Assembly (NCBI RefSeq): GCF_013373795.3
Contig: NZ_CP088022.1
Location: 6,324,001-6,388,000 of the forward strand
DNA from: Bradyrhizobium quebecense
GTDB lineage: Bacteria; Pseudomonadota; Alphaproteobacteria; Rhizobiales; Xanthobacteraceae
Length of the DNA stretch: 64,000 nt
Reading direction: 5' to 3'
Part shown: piece by piece, positions 32,242 through 40,301 of the stretch
Numbering within the stretch: the stretch's first letter is position 1
Layout: each line of letters opens with the position of its first letter
Position numbers and translations under genes: made by a program
Notes under the pieces: model-generated
The model's input: only the letters and a program-made list of their open reading frames with translations
What the model was told of the DNA's origin: nothing
Databases searched by the model: none

Positions 32242-33372
32242 TTGCGGATCGCCGTGATCGGCGGAGGGCCCGGCGGGCTCTATTTCGCCTATCTCTGGAA
32301 GAAGCGTCATCCTGACGCCGAGATCGATCTGTTCGAGCAGAACGCCGCCGGCGCCACCTGGGGCTTCGGCGTGGTGTTCTCCGAGCAGGCGCTGGAGTTC
32401 CTGCGCGCCGACGACCCGGAGACGGTCGACGCCATCACCCCGAAGATGGAGAGCTGGAAGAACATCACCCTCAATCTGCGCGGCGAGAGCGTCGAGATCG
32501 ACGGCGTCGGGTTCTCCTCGATCGGGCGGCTGGCGCTGCTGACGATCCTGCAAGAGCGCGTGCGCAGCACTGGCGTCACGCCGCGCTTCGACACCGTTGT
32601 GCAATCGATCGACCAGCTCAGGGGTTACGACCTGATCGTCGCCGCCGACGGGTTGAACTCGATGGTCCGCCGCGATTTTGAGGCCGCGTTCGGCGCGTCG
32701 GTCTCGCATTCGACCAACAAATTCGCCTGGTACGGCACCACCAAGACCTTCGCGACACTGTCGCAGACCTTCGTGGCGACCGAGCGCGGCAACTTCAACG
32801 CCCATCACTATCGCTATGCAAAGGACATGAGCACCTTCCTGGTCGAGTGCGACGCGGCGACCTGGGCGGCCTATGGCTTTGCCGACAAGACGATCGAGGA
32901 ATCGCAGGCGATCTGCGAACAGGTGTTCGCCGCGACCTTGGACGGTCACAAGCTGATCTCGAACAAATCGGTGTGGCGCAATTTCCCATGGATCTGGAAC
33001 GAGCGCTGGTCGCACGGCAACATGGTGCTGATCGGTGACGCGCTGCATTCCGCGCATTTCTCGATCGGCTCGGGCACCCGGCTCGCGATCGAGGATGCGA
33101 TCGCGCTGACCAAGGCGCTGGAGACCGAAAGCCGCATCGCCGCTGCGCTTGCCCGCTACGAGGCCGAGCGCAAGCCGATCGTGAAGAAGCTCGTCACTGC
33201 GGCGCGGACCAGCGCCGACTGGTACGAGCATTTCCCCGCGCATATGAAGCGCGACCTGATGGATTTCGCCTACAGCTACATCACCCGCTCCGGCCGGATC
33301 GACGATGCGCGGTTGCGCGCGATGTCGCCGGCCTTCATGGCCCGTTTTGAGGCCGCAAAGGGACGCTCATGA
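32242..33372 (+). CDS. FAD-dependent aryl-CoA monooxygenase (salicylyl-/anthraniloyl-CoA 5-hydroxylase-like)
   Basis: 376 residues; TTG start with GGGAGG six bases upstream. FAD motif GGGPGG (residues 7-12), LRADDPETVDAI, VAADGLNSMVRR (DG motif) and GDALHSAHFSIGSGTRLAIEDA from residue 265. The last motif and overall style match the N-terminal monooxygenase domain of bifunctional salicylyl-CoA 5-hydroxylase / anthraniloyl-CoA monooxygenase, but the C-terminal Old-Yellow-Enzyme-like reductase half is absent. It is predicted to 5-hydroxylate an aryl-CoA thioester. It overlaps the next gene, an aryl-CoA ligase (ATGA), making a compact activation-hydroxylation unit. Whether the acid is salicylate or anthranilate cannot be told from sequence. 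Confidence 0.83.
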   Translation: MRIAVIGGGPGGLYFAYLWKKRHPDAEIDLFEQNAAGATWGFGVVFSEQALEFLRADDPETVDAITPKMESWKNITLNLRGESVEIDGVGFSSIGRLALLTILQERVRSTGVTPRFDTVVQSIDQLRGYDLIVAADGLNSMVRRDFEAAFGASVSHSTNKFAWYGTTKTFATLSQTFVATERGNFNAHHYRYAKDMSTFLVECDAATWAAYGFADKTIEESQAICEQVFAATLDGHKLISNKSVWRNFPWIWNERWSHGNMVLIGDALHSAHFSIGSGTRLAIEDAIALTKALETESRIAAALARYEAERKPIVKKLVTAARTSADWYEHFPAHMKRDLMDFAYSYITRSGRIDDARLRAMSPAFMARFEAAKGRS

Positions 33373-34979
33373 CTGGGATCGCCGACCTGGTTCCGCAGGA
33401 CAATCCCGGTGCACGCGAGATCGGCTTCACGATCCCCGAACGCTACAATGCGAGCCGCATCCTGTTCGACAATCTCGGCAACGGCAACGCCGAACGCCTG
33501 GCGCTGACTGGTCCCGCCGGCACGAGGACCTATCGCGAGCTGTGCACTGACGCAGCGCGCTGGGGCCACGCATTTCAATCGCTCGGGCTGCAACGCGGCG
33601 ACCGCGTGCTGCTGTTCCTCGACGACACGCCGGCCTATCCGGCGGCCTTCTTCGGCGCGGTGCGCGCCGGTTTCGTGCCGCTGCTCATCAACACGCTGAC
33701 GACGCCGGAGCTGCTGCAATTCTATCTGTCCGACGCCGGCGCGCAGGTCGCCGTCACCGATGCGGAGTTCTGTTCGCGCTTCAACGCCGAGGCCTGCAAG
33801 GACACGCCGCTGCGCACGTTGATCGTGGTCAATGGCGCCGCCGGCGATCATGCGGTTGCCGAGGCGCGCAACGCCGGCGAATGGCTGCAAGAATTTCCAG
33901 GCGAGTTCGACGAGGCCGACACCCACCGCAACGAGATGGCGTTCTGGATGTATTCCTCGGGCTCGACCGGCCGCCCCAAGGGCATCGTGCATCTGCAGCA
34001 CGACATGGCCTATAGCGAGCGCGCGTTTGCCCGCAATGTGCTGAAGCTCGAGCCCGGCGACATCTGCTTCTCGGTGCCGAAGATCTTCTTCGCCTACGGT
34101 TTCGGCAATTCGATCACGTTTCCCTTTTCGGTCGGCGCCGCGACGCTGCTGCTGCCGGGCCAGCCGAAACCGGCCGCGATCTTCGCGGCCATCGCGCAGT
34201 ACCGGCCGACCGTGTTCTTCGGCCTGCCGACGCTCTACATTACCCTGACCAAGGCCGAAGGCGCGGACGCTGCCGATTTCTCCTCGCTGCGGATGGCAGT
34301 CTCGGCCGCCGAGGTGCTGTCGGCCGATGTGTTCAACGGCTGGAAGCAGCTTACCGGGCTCGAGATCATCGAAGGGCTTGGCTCGACCGAGGTGCTGCAC
34401 GTCTATCTCAGCAACCGCACCGAGCAGAAGAAGCTCGGCGCCGCGGGCCTGCGCGTGCCGGGCTACGAGATCATGCTGCGCGACAGCGACGGCCGCGAGG
34501 TCGGCGACAATGAGGAAGGCATCCTGTGGGTGCGCGGCGATTCCGCGACCCCGCTGTACTGGAACCGGCCGGACAAGACCGCCGAGACCGTGCGCGAGGA
34601 CGGCTGGATCTACACCGGCGACCGCTTCATGCGCGACAGCGACGGCTTTCACTTCTTCCGCGGCCGCGCCGACGATCTGATCAAGATCTCCGGCCAGTGG
34701 GTCTATCCGCTGGAGGTCGAGCTGTGCCTTGCCGATCACCCTGACGTCCGCGAATGCGCCGTCTACGGCGCCGAATTGCCTGATCGACGCATGACGCTGC
34801 GCGCCGTGGTGGTGATGAACAAGGCCGGCTTCGACACCAATGAGGCGACGCGACGGCTGCAGGACTACGTCAAGGCAAAGCTGTTGCCGTACAAATATCC
34901 GCGCGAGGTAAAATTCATCGACGAGCTGCCGAAGACCGGCACCGGCAAGATTGATCGCCAGGCGGTGATGCGGATGTGA
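33369..34979 (+). CDS. Benzoate-CoA ligase family enzyme
   Basis: 536 residues of the benzoate/aryl-CoA ligase branch of adenylate-forming enzymes: P-loop YSSGSTGRPKGIVHLQHD from residue 195, FGLPTLYI, GLGSTEVLHVYLSNR (A5), YWNRPDKTAETVREDGWIYTGD and the C-terminal lysine region PKTGTGKIDRQAV. It activates an aromatic acid with ATP and CoA in the cytoplasm. Its start overlaps the monooxygenase stop, so the two are translationally coupled. With the gentisate genes nearby, the likely substrate is salicylate or a related 2-substituted benzoate (inference). Confidence 0.9.
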   Translation: MTGIADLVPQDNPGAREIGFTIPERYNASRILFDNLGNGNAERLALTGPAGTRTYRELCTDAARWGHAFQSLGLQRGDRVLLFLDDTPAYPAAFFGAVRAGFVPLLINTLTTPELLQFYLSDAGAQVAVTDAEFCSRFNAEACKDTPLRTLIVVNGAAGDHAVAEARNAGEWLQEFPGEFDEADTHRNEMAFWMYSSGSTGRPKGIVHLQHDMAYSERAFARNVLKLEPGDICFSVPKIFFAYGFGNSITFPFSVGAATLLLPGQPKPAAIFAAIAQYRPTVFFGLPTLYITLTKAEGADAADFSSLRMAVSAAEVLSADVFNGWKQLTGLEIIEGLGSTEVLHVYLSNRTEQKKLGAAGLRVPGYEIMLRDSDGREVGDNEEGILWVRGDSATPLYWNRPDKTAETVREDGWIYTGDRFMRDSDGFHFFRGRADDLIKISGQWVYPLEVELCLADHPDVRECAVYGAELPDRRMTLRAVVVMNKAGFDTNEATRRLQDYVKAKLLPYKYPREVKFIDELPKTGTGKIDRQAVMRM

Positions 34980-35018
34980 GACGCGTGCCCTGGCGCGACG
35001 CTGTCACCACACATTCGC

Positions 35019-35113
35019 TGTCGTCCCGGCGAAAGCCGGGACCCATAACCACAAATGCCTATTGTTGCACTGAGCTGTGGCCCCAGGTTTTAACCTCATA
35101 AACAGTGGTGGTT
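35019..35113. repeat. Family B repeat, left part, interrupted by the IS
   Basis: TGTCGTCCCGGCGAAAGCCG..GACCCATAACCACAAATG through AACAGTGGTGGTT. In intact copies GTGGTT continues directly into ATGGGTCCC; here the IS sequence begins instead and the remainder of the repeat resumes at 36476. Confidence 0.8.
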
Positions 35114-35118
35114 GATGG

Positions 35119-35132
35119 TGTGGACGGCCCCC
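35119..35132 (+). repeat. IS left subterminal inverted repeat
   Basis: TGTGGACGGCCCCC, exact inverse of the right copy at 36462-36475. Confidence 0.9.
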
Positions 35133-35189
35133 TACGGCATCAGTGTGCCAGAATGAGGTTGTTGTAAATCTCAGACAAGGAGACCGTCC

Positions 35190-36218
35190 GTGAGAGAGAT
35201 TATCCGTATTGGGATGGATACGTCGAAGCATATTTTTGTGCTGCATGGAGTTGACGCGGCGGAACAGCCGGTGTTGCGCAAGAAGCTGTCGCGCAAGCAG
35301 GTGCTTGAGTTTTTTGCCAAGCTTCCGCCGACCGTGATCGGGATGGAGGCCTGCGGGGCGGCTCATTACTGGGGGCGCGAGCTTGGCAAGCTTGGCCATG
35401 AGGTGAAGCTGATAGCGCCGCAGTTGGTGAAGCCTTATGTGCTGCGGAACAAGAACGACGGGCGAGATGCGGATGGGGTGTGCGAAGCGATGGGCCGACC
35501 GCGGATGCGGTTTGTGCCGGTGAAGAGCGCCGAACAGCAGGCCGCGCTGATGCTTGCAGGTGTCCGCGATGGGCTGATCGGCCGCCGTACCCAGCTCAGC
35601 AATGCGATCCGCGGCTACGCGGCGGAGTTTGGCCTGATCGCGCCGAAGGGGTTGGACAAGATCGAGCCGCTGTTGGCCCGGATCACGCAGGACGAGAGCG
35701 TTCCCGCTATGGCGCGCGAGCTGTTCGCCATGCAGGGCCGTGACTATGCGCAGTTGCAGGGTGAGCTGAAGGCGGTCGAGGCCAGGCTGCTGGCCTGGCA
35801 CCAGGCCAACGCCACAAGCCGTCGTCTGGCCCAGATCCCCTCGGTCGGTCCGATCATCGCGACCTCGCTTGTGATGAAGACGCCGGACCCGCACGCCTTC
35901 CGCTCCGGCCGCTTGTTCGCGGCCTGGCTCGGCCTGACGCCCAAGGACCATTCCACCGCCGGCAAAACCAGGCTCGGCAAGATCACCCGCGCTGGCGACG
36001 AGACCCTGCGTCGCCTGCTCGTGGCCGGGGCGACCGCGGTGATCCGGCAGGCAAGGCTCGGGCGCGGCCACCCCTCGCGCTGGCTCGTGGCGTTGCTCAG
36101 GCGCAAGCCGCCGAAGCTTGCGGCCGTGGCGCTCGCCAACAAGGTGGCCCGCATCGCCTGGAAGCTGATGGCGACCGGCGAGAGCTATGATGCCGCACGC
36201 ATGAACGCTGTCACCTAA
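35190..36218 (+). CDS. IS110-family DEDD transposase
   Basis: 342 residues; GTG start with AAGGAG upstream. The N-terminal RuvC-like DEDD domain shows Asp10 (IGMDTSKH), Glu53 (IGMEACG) and the acidic NKNDGRDADG segment (Asp90-Asp95). The C-terminal transposase_20 domain has the serine motif SVGPIIATSLV (Ser218) and FAAWLGLTPKDHSTAGKTRLGKITRAGD. All expected catalytic residues are present and the frame is intact, so the element may be active. These recombinases work with an element-encoded bridge (seek) RNA rather than by terminal hairpin cleavage. Confidence 0.95.
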   Translation: MREIIRIGMDTSKHIFVLHGVDAAEQPVLRKKLSRKQVLEFFAKLPPTVIGMEACGAAHYWGRELGKLGHEVKLIAPQLVKPYVLRNKNDGRDADGVCEAMGRPRMRFVPVKSAEQQAALMLAGVRDGLIGRRTQLSNAIRGYAAEFGLIAPKGLDKIEPLLARITQDESVPAMARELFAMQGRDYAQLQGELKAVEARLLAWHQANATSRRLAQIPSVGPIIATSLVMKTPDPHAFRSGRLFAAWLGLTPKDHSTAGKTRLGKITRAGDETLRRLLVAGATAVIRQARLGRGHPSRWLVALLRRKPPKLAAVALANKVARIAWKLMATGESYDAARMNAVT

Positions 36219-36461
36219 CAGGTCGGCCGGCCGGACGTAGCGCTCGCCGGACGAACCGGAGCTGCAAGAGCAGATGGAATGATCGATCGATCCAGAACGC
36301 GAGACAAGCCGCGGGACCCATTGGCCTTCACAAGGTCGCCAGGTTGTTTGGCACTCGCGTCGCGGAAACCATCTTGGCCCAGCGATCAACACGATCGCAT
36401 CAAACAGGCCGGACATATGGATGACAGCGATCCGACCAATCCCAGAAAGCTCTTGTGCCAC
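36219..36461 (+). ncRNA. Predicted IS1111 bridge/seek RNA region
   Basis: The non-coding 3' part of the IS. It contains CGGGACCCAT (36312-36321), the reverse complement of the ten bases ATGGGTCCCG immediately right of the insertion point, placed in an apparent internal loop between GCC and GGC arms (36308-36326). About 20 bases on, CCA-GGTTGTT-TGG (36340-36352) holds GGTT, the bases left of the insertion. ACCATC (36366-36371) is complementary to GATGGT at the IS left end. This layout resembles target- and donor-binding loops. RNA boundaries are not determined. Confidence 0.5.
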
Positions 36462-36475
36462 GGGGGCCGTCCACA
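36462..36475 (-). repeat. IS right subterminal inverted repeat
   Basis: GGGGGCCGTCCACA, exact inverse of 35119-35132. Confidence 0.9.
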
Positions 36476-36516
36476 TATGGGTCCCGGATCGCGCTTCGCT
36501 TGTCCGGGACGACGAC
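36476..36516. repeat. Family B repeat, right part after the IS
   Basis: TATGGGTCCCGGATCGCGCT...GTCCGGGACGACGAC, the distal arm of the repeat whose left part ends at 35113. Confidence 0.8.
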
Positions 36517-36543
36517 AGAGGATGCGGCCGCCACCCATCTTCC

Positions 36544-37737
36544 CTAACTGCCGGCAGCGCCCAGCCCCGTCCCGCCATACAGCCACGCGATATCGTCGCA
36601 CCACTCGGCTTGCGACTTCGCGCTCATGATCGCGTTGCGGATGCGGGCGTGGTCGCCGGCGGGATGGTAGACGTGCTCGCCGATCGCACGTGACATCAAT
36701 TGCACGCGCGCCGTGCGCGGGAAGCGTTGCGCGCGGTAGGCGTCGAGCGCTGCCGGCTGATCATCATGACTGGCCAGCATGTGCGACAGGCACACCGCGT
36801 CCTCCATCGCCTGGCAGGCGCCCTGCGCGAAATATTGCAGCATCGGATGCGCGGCGTCGCCAAGCAGCACCACACGGCCGTCGATCCAGCGTTCGGTGGG
36901 ATCGCGATCGCACAGCACCCAGAGCTTCCAGTTGGTGCCATGGCGGATGATGGTCTGCGCCCGCTCATGGACGTGGGTAAAGCCCCTCATCACCTCCTCT
37001 TCGGAGACCGGCTTGCCCGCGACCGGCTCCGGCGCATCGTTGTGATAGGTGACGACGAGGTTGAACACCTTCCAGCCCGAGAGCGGATAATGCACGATGT
37101 GGCATTTCGGGCCGGCCCACAACGTGGCCGCGTTCCAGCGCAGATCCTCCGGCATCTGCTCGGTCGGGATCACGGAGCGATAGGTAGTGTGGCCGGAGAC
37201 GCGCGGAGGGCCATCCGCCGTCACCTGCTTGCGGATGTTGGACCACAACCCGTCGGCGCCGATCAGCAAGCGTCCGGTGATGCGCTCGCCACTGGCGAGC
37301 TTTGCGGTCACCGACGAACCGTCCTGCTCGTAACCTATCACCTCGCTGGACACGCGCAGTTCGATCAGCTCATGGTTATGGCACGCGCGCAGGAACACAC
37401 CATGCAGATCACCGCGATGCACGACGGCATAGGGATTGCCGAACCGCGTGCGGAAGGCGTCGCCGAGATCGATATGGGTAATCTCATCGGCGGTCAGCGC
37501 ATCCATCAGCCGGAGCTGGTCGATATAGACCGCCATGTTGCGCGCGGCTTCGCCGACGCCGAGATAGTCGAAGGCGTGGAACGCGTTCGGCCCAAGCTGG
37601 ATGCCGGCGCCGATCTCGCCGAGCGCGGCGGCCTTCTCCAAGAGGATCGAGCGGATGCCCTTCTGCGCGAGGCCGAGCGCCACGGCGAGGCCGCCGATGC
37701 CGCCGCCCGCGATCAGGACAGGTCTCGTCTCAGCCAT
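36544..37737 (-). CDS. 3-hydroxybenzoate 6-hydroxylase-like FAD monooxygenase
   Basis: 397 residues. FAD motif GGGIGG (residues 11-16), DG motif LLIGADGLWSNIRKQV, and GDAAHPMLQYFAQGACQAMEDA from residue 293, which is characteristic of 3-hydroxybenzoate 6-hydroxylases and related salicylate-type hydroxylases. It is predicted to convert 3-hydroxybenzoate to gentisate with NADH and O2. ATG at 37737 overlaps the MarR stop codon (TGATG). It is third in the minus-strand operon isomerase, MarR, hydroxylase and so supplies the ring-cleavage substrate for the divergently encoded gentisate dioxygenase. Confidence 0.87.
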   Translation of the reverse strand: MAETRPVLIAGGGIGGLAVALGLAQKGIRSILLEKAAALGEIGAGIQLGPNAFHAFDYLGVGEAARNMAVYIDQLRLMDALTADEITHIDLGDAFRTRFGNPYAVVHRGDLHGVFLRACHNHELIELRVSSEVIGYEQDGSSVTAKLASGERITGRLLIGADGLWSNIRKQVTADGPPRVSGHTTYRSVIPTEQMPEDLRWNAATLWAGPKCHIVHYPLSGWKVFNLVVTYHNDAPEPVAGKPVSEEEVMRGFTHVHERAQTIIRHGTNWKLWVLCDRDPTERWIDGRVVLLGDAAHPMLQYFAQGACQAMEDAVCLSHMLASHDDQPAALDAYRAQRFPRTARVQLMSRAIGEHVYHPAGDHARIRNAIMSAKSQAEWCDDIAWLYGGTGLGAAGS

Positions 37738-38249
37738 CAGCCCGACCTCCCCAGATGTTCGAGCGCATCCTCGGCGCGCAGCGGCACGCGCGACGCCTCG
37801 TTGTTGAGGTCGACAAGTTGGGTCAAGAGCGAGAGAAGCGTCTTGCGATCGGCCGGCTTCAGCGGCTGCAGCATCCGCGCCTGTGCCTTGTCGACCGAGG
37901 GCATGATGTCGTTGAGCACGGAAGCGCCGGCCTTGGTGAGGTAGAGCAGCTTGACGCGCTTGTCCTCCGGCGCCGGCTTGCGCACGACGTATTCCTTGGC
38001 TTGCAAGCGCTCGATCACATTGCCGAGCGTCGAGCGGTCGAACGCGATCACCGCCGAGAGCCGGGTGGCGTCGATGCCGGGGTGGGTCGAGATCGTGACC
38101 AGCGCGGCGTATTGCACCGGCGTCAGGTCGAACGCCTTGCATTCCTCGATGAACAACGCGACCGCAATCTGCTGCATGCGCCGGAACAGGTAGCCGGGCG
38201 CGGTGTAGACCGCGTCCATGGTGACGGGTCTTGGCTTGCTATTCGGCAT
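37737..38249 (-). CDS. MarR-family transcriptional regulator
   Basis: 170 residues from ATG at 38249; ATG at 38219 (160 residues) is an equally possible start and neither has a strong ribosome site. A winged helix-turn-helix is seen in LTPVQYAALVTISTHPGIDATRLSAVIAFDRSTLGNVIERLQAKEYVVRK, with the conserved wing PEDKRVKLLYLTKAG. Such regulators usually repress catabolic genes and release DNA on binding an aromatic acid or its CoA ester. It is flanked by gentisate-pathway genes and overlaps both. The 18-bp palindromes at 32209 and 39025 are its likely targets. Confidence 0.88.
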   Translation of the reverse strand: MPNSKPRPVTMDAVYTAPGYLFRRMQQIAVALFIEECKAFDLTPVQYAALVTISTHPGIDATRLSAVIAFDRSTLGNVIERLQAKEYVVRKPAPEDKRVKLLYLTKAGASVLNDIMPSVDKAQARMLQPLKPADRKTLLSLLTQLVDLNNEASRVPLRAEDALEHLGRSG

Positions 38250-38871
38250 CGGGCTGCTTGTCCGGGGCGGCATCGGCGAACGCCTTGATTTGTTTTGCGG
38301 CCGCTTCGGCCTTGAGCAGGCGCGGATAGGCCGACACGTCGACGCCGAAGCGCCGCGCATTGGCGAGCTGCGGCACCAGGCAGAGATCGGCGAGCGTCGG
38401 CTGGTCGCCAAAGCAGAACGGCCCAGCCTCCTCAGCGATCAGGGTCTCGCAGGCCGACAGGCCTTCGCGATTGGCCCAGGCCGCCCACTCCGTCACCTGC
38501 TCCTCGGGCAGGCCGAGCTGGCGCAGCCGCGCCAGCACCTTCAGATTCTGTACCGGGTGGGTGTCGCAGGCGATCGCCTGCGCGAACGCGCGCACCTTGG
38601 CGCGCCGCAGCGGGTCTTTCGGCAGCAGCGGCGGATTGGGATTGGTCTCGTCGAGCCACTCGATGATCGCGAGCGACTGGGTGAGGATCGCGCCGGCATC
38701 GCTCTCCAGGGTCGGCACCAGCCCCTGCGGATTGATCGCGAGATAGGCCGGCGCGCATTGCTCGCCCTTGCGCAAATGATGCGGCAGATGCTCTGAAGTC
38801 AGCCCTTTCAGATTAAGGGCGATCCGGACCCGGTAGGACGCGCTGCTCCGGAAATAGCCATGCAGCTTCAT
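38239..38871 (-). CDS. maiA: Zeta-class GST, maleylpyruvate/maleylacetoacetate isomerase
   Basis: 210 residues, full length. The N-terminal motif FRSSASYRVRIALNLKGL carries the SSxxxRVR active-site serine and arginine of zeta-class isomerases, NPQGLVPTLESD the glutathione-site loop, and TLADLCLVPQLANARRFGVD the C-terminal family signature. In a gentisate cluster it most likely isomerises maleylpyruvate to fumarylpyruvate using glutathione, although homogentisate-pathway maleylacetoacetate isomerases look the same. GGGAGG precedes ATG at 38871. It is first gene of the operon with MarR and the hydroxylase. Confidence 0.9.
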   Translation of the reverse strand: MKLHGYFRSSASYRVRIALNLKGLTSEHLPHHLRKGEQCAPAYLAINPQGLVPTLESDAGAILTQSLAIIEWLDETNPNPPLLPKDPLRRAKVRAFAQAIACDTHPVQNLKVLARLRQLGLPEEQVTEWAAWANREGLSACETLIAEEAGPFCFGDQPTLADLCLVPQLANARRFGVDVSAYPRLLKAEAAAKQIKAFADAAPDKQPDAE

Positions 38872-38900
38872 CGGAACCTCCCTTACATTTCCTCATTGGC

Positions 38901-39001
38901 TAGAGCTTTTCCGTTCCGATGGAATCGGAACGGAGCTCTAGATTCAAGTTTTAACGCGTTTTCTTCACGCGAACCGGTATCCACTTCGCTCGAAAACGCT
39001 C
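38901..39001. repeat. Interspersed repeat family A, copy 3
   Basis: TAGAGCTTTTCCGTTCCGAT...ATCGGAACGGAGCTCTAG, GTTTTAACGCGTTTTCTTC, ACGCGAACCGGTATCCAC, TTCGCTCGAAAACGCT. It is inserted between the isomerase promoter side and the regulatory palindrome at 39025. Confidence 0.9.
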
Positions 39002-39024
39002 CGGCTTCATTGACGCTAGCCATA

Positions 39025-39042
39025 TTGTAAGTATACTGTCAA
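39025..39042. promoter_or_regulatory. 18-bp palindromic operator, site 2 (probable MarR target)
   Basis: TTGTAAGTATACTGTCAA, with AGTATACT at the centre. It differs by one base from site 1 at 32209. It lies 36 bp before the gentisate dioxygenase start. Confidence 0.72.
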
Positions 39043-39077
39043 TCAATTGAACCGACAAGAATGATGGGAGGCTTGCC

Positions 39078-40118
39078 ATGGAAGCCGTGCAGAAGACCCC
39101 CGAGCGCGAGGCGTTCTACAAGAAGATCGACGGCCAAAACCTCTCGGCGCTCTGGAACGTGATGAACGATCTGATCACGCCGGAGCCAAGGAGCGCCTGC
39201 CGTCCGCATCTGTGGAAGTTCGACCAGATCCGCGATTACATGAACGAGGCCGGCAGGCTGATCACGGCCAAGGAAGCCGAGCGCCGCGTGCTGGTGCTGG
39301 AAAATCCGGGGCTGCGCGGCCAGTCCAAGATCACGACCTCGCTGTTCGCCGGCGTGCAGATGGTGGTGCCGGGCGACATCGCCCCCGCGCATCGTCACGC
39401 CCAGTCCGCGCTGCGCTTCGTGCTCGAGGGCAAGGGCGCCTTCACTGCCGTTGACGGCGAACGCACCGCGATGTCGCCGGGCGACTTCGTCATCACGCCG
39501 TCGATGACCTGGCACGACCATTCCAACGAAACCAGTGAGCCGATGTTCTGGCTCGACGGGCTCGACATCCCGATGGTGCAGTTCTTCGACTGTTCGTTCG
39601 CCGAGGGCGCCAAGGAGGATCAGCAGTCGATCTCCAAGCCGGCCGGCGCCAGCTTCGCGCGCTACGGTCACAACCTGCTGCCGATCGACCAGAAGCGGAC
39701 TTCGAAGACCTCGCCGATCTTCAATTACCCCTATGAATACACCCGCGAGGCGCTGGAGAAGGCCAGGGTCGGCGACGAATGGGACGCCTGCCACGGCCTG
39801 AAGCTGAAATTCTCCAACCCCGAGACCGGCGATTTTGCGATGCCGACCATCGGCACCTTCATCCAGCTGCTGCCGAAGGGCTTTAAGACCGCGCGCTATC
39901 GGTCGACCGATGCCACCGTGTTCGCCGCGATCGAGGGCAAGGGCCGCACCCGGGTCGGCGACCAGACTTTCGAGTGGGGACCGCGCGATCTGTTCGTGGT
40001 GCCGAGCTGGCATTGGGTCACCCATGAGGCCGATACCGACTCCGTGCTGTTCTCGTTCTCCGACCGCCCGGTGCAGCAGAAGCTCGACCTGTTCCGCGAG
40101 GACAGGGGTAACGCGTAA
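39078..40118 (+). CDS. Gentisate 1,2-dioxygenase
   Basis: 346 residues, usual length for this two-cupin family. The first cupin contains PAHRHAQSALRFVLEGKG (His105, His107 as iron ligands) and PGDFVITPSMTWHDHSNE; the second contains RSTDATVFAAIEGKG and DLFVVPSWHWVTHEAD. It opens gentisate between C1 and C2 to maleylpyruvate using Fe(II) and O2. It is divergent from the isomerase-MarR-hydroxylase operon and carries the shared palindromic operator. The last pathway enzyme, fumarylpyruvate hydrolase, is not in the window. Confidence 0.93.
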   Translation: MEAVQKTPEREAFYKKIDGQNLSALWNVMNDLITPEPRSACRPHLWKFDQIRDYMNEAGRLITAKEAERRVLVLENPGLRGQSKITTSLFAGVQMVVPGDIAPAHRHAQSALRFVLEGKGAFTAVDGERTAMSPGDFVITPSMTWHDHSNETSEPMFWLDGLDIPMVQFFDCSFAEGAKEDQQSISKPAGASFARYGHNLLPIDQKRTSKTSPIFNYPYEYTREALEKARVGDEWDACHGLKLKFSNPETGDFAMPTIGTFIQLLPKGFKTARYRSTDATVFAAIEGKGRTRVGDQTFEWGPRDLFVVPSWHWVTHEADTDSVLFSFSDRPVQQKLDLFREDRGNA

Positions 40119-40140
40119 GAGGCGCAGCAAAGTGTAATGC

Positions 40141-40275
40141 TGTCGTCCCGGGCAAGCGAAGCGCGACCCGGGACCCATAACCACAGGGTTTTGTTGTTCG
40201 AGGTGCTGGAGCCACAGCCTTTTCTAATAACGACATCCTGTGGTTATGGGTCCCTGCTTTTCGCAGGGACGACAT
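40141..40275. repeat. Palindromic repeat family B, copy 3
   Basis: TGTCGTCCCGGGCAAGCGAA...GGGACCCATAACCAC and GTGGTTATGGGTCCCTGC...CAGGGACGACA. It lies between the convergent dioxygenase and ABC permease genes. Confidence 0.85.
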
Positions 40276-40301
40276 TGAGTTTGTGGTGAACAGCGCGGCC
40301 T

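Larger units (their letters stand above)
35114..36475 (+). mobile_element. IS110-family (IS1111-type) insertion sequence
   Basis: About 1.36 kb. Subterminal inverted repeats TGTGGACGGCCCCC (35119-35132) and GGGGGCCGTCCACA (36462-36475) bracket a DEDD transposase gene and a roughly 240-bp 3' non-coding part. Subterminal repeats and a long downstream non-coding segment are features of the IS1111 subgroup. The left and right flanks join to rebuild a family B repeat (GTGGTT|ATGGGTCCC), which fixes the ends to within a base or two. No long target duplication is seen, as expected for the family. It lies between convergent operons and disrupts no gene. Confidence 0.85.
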
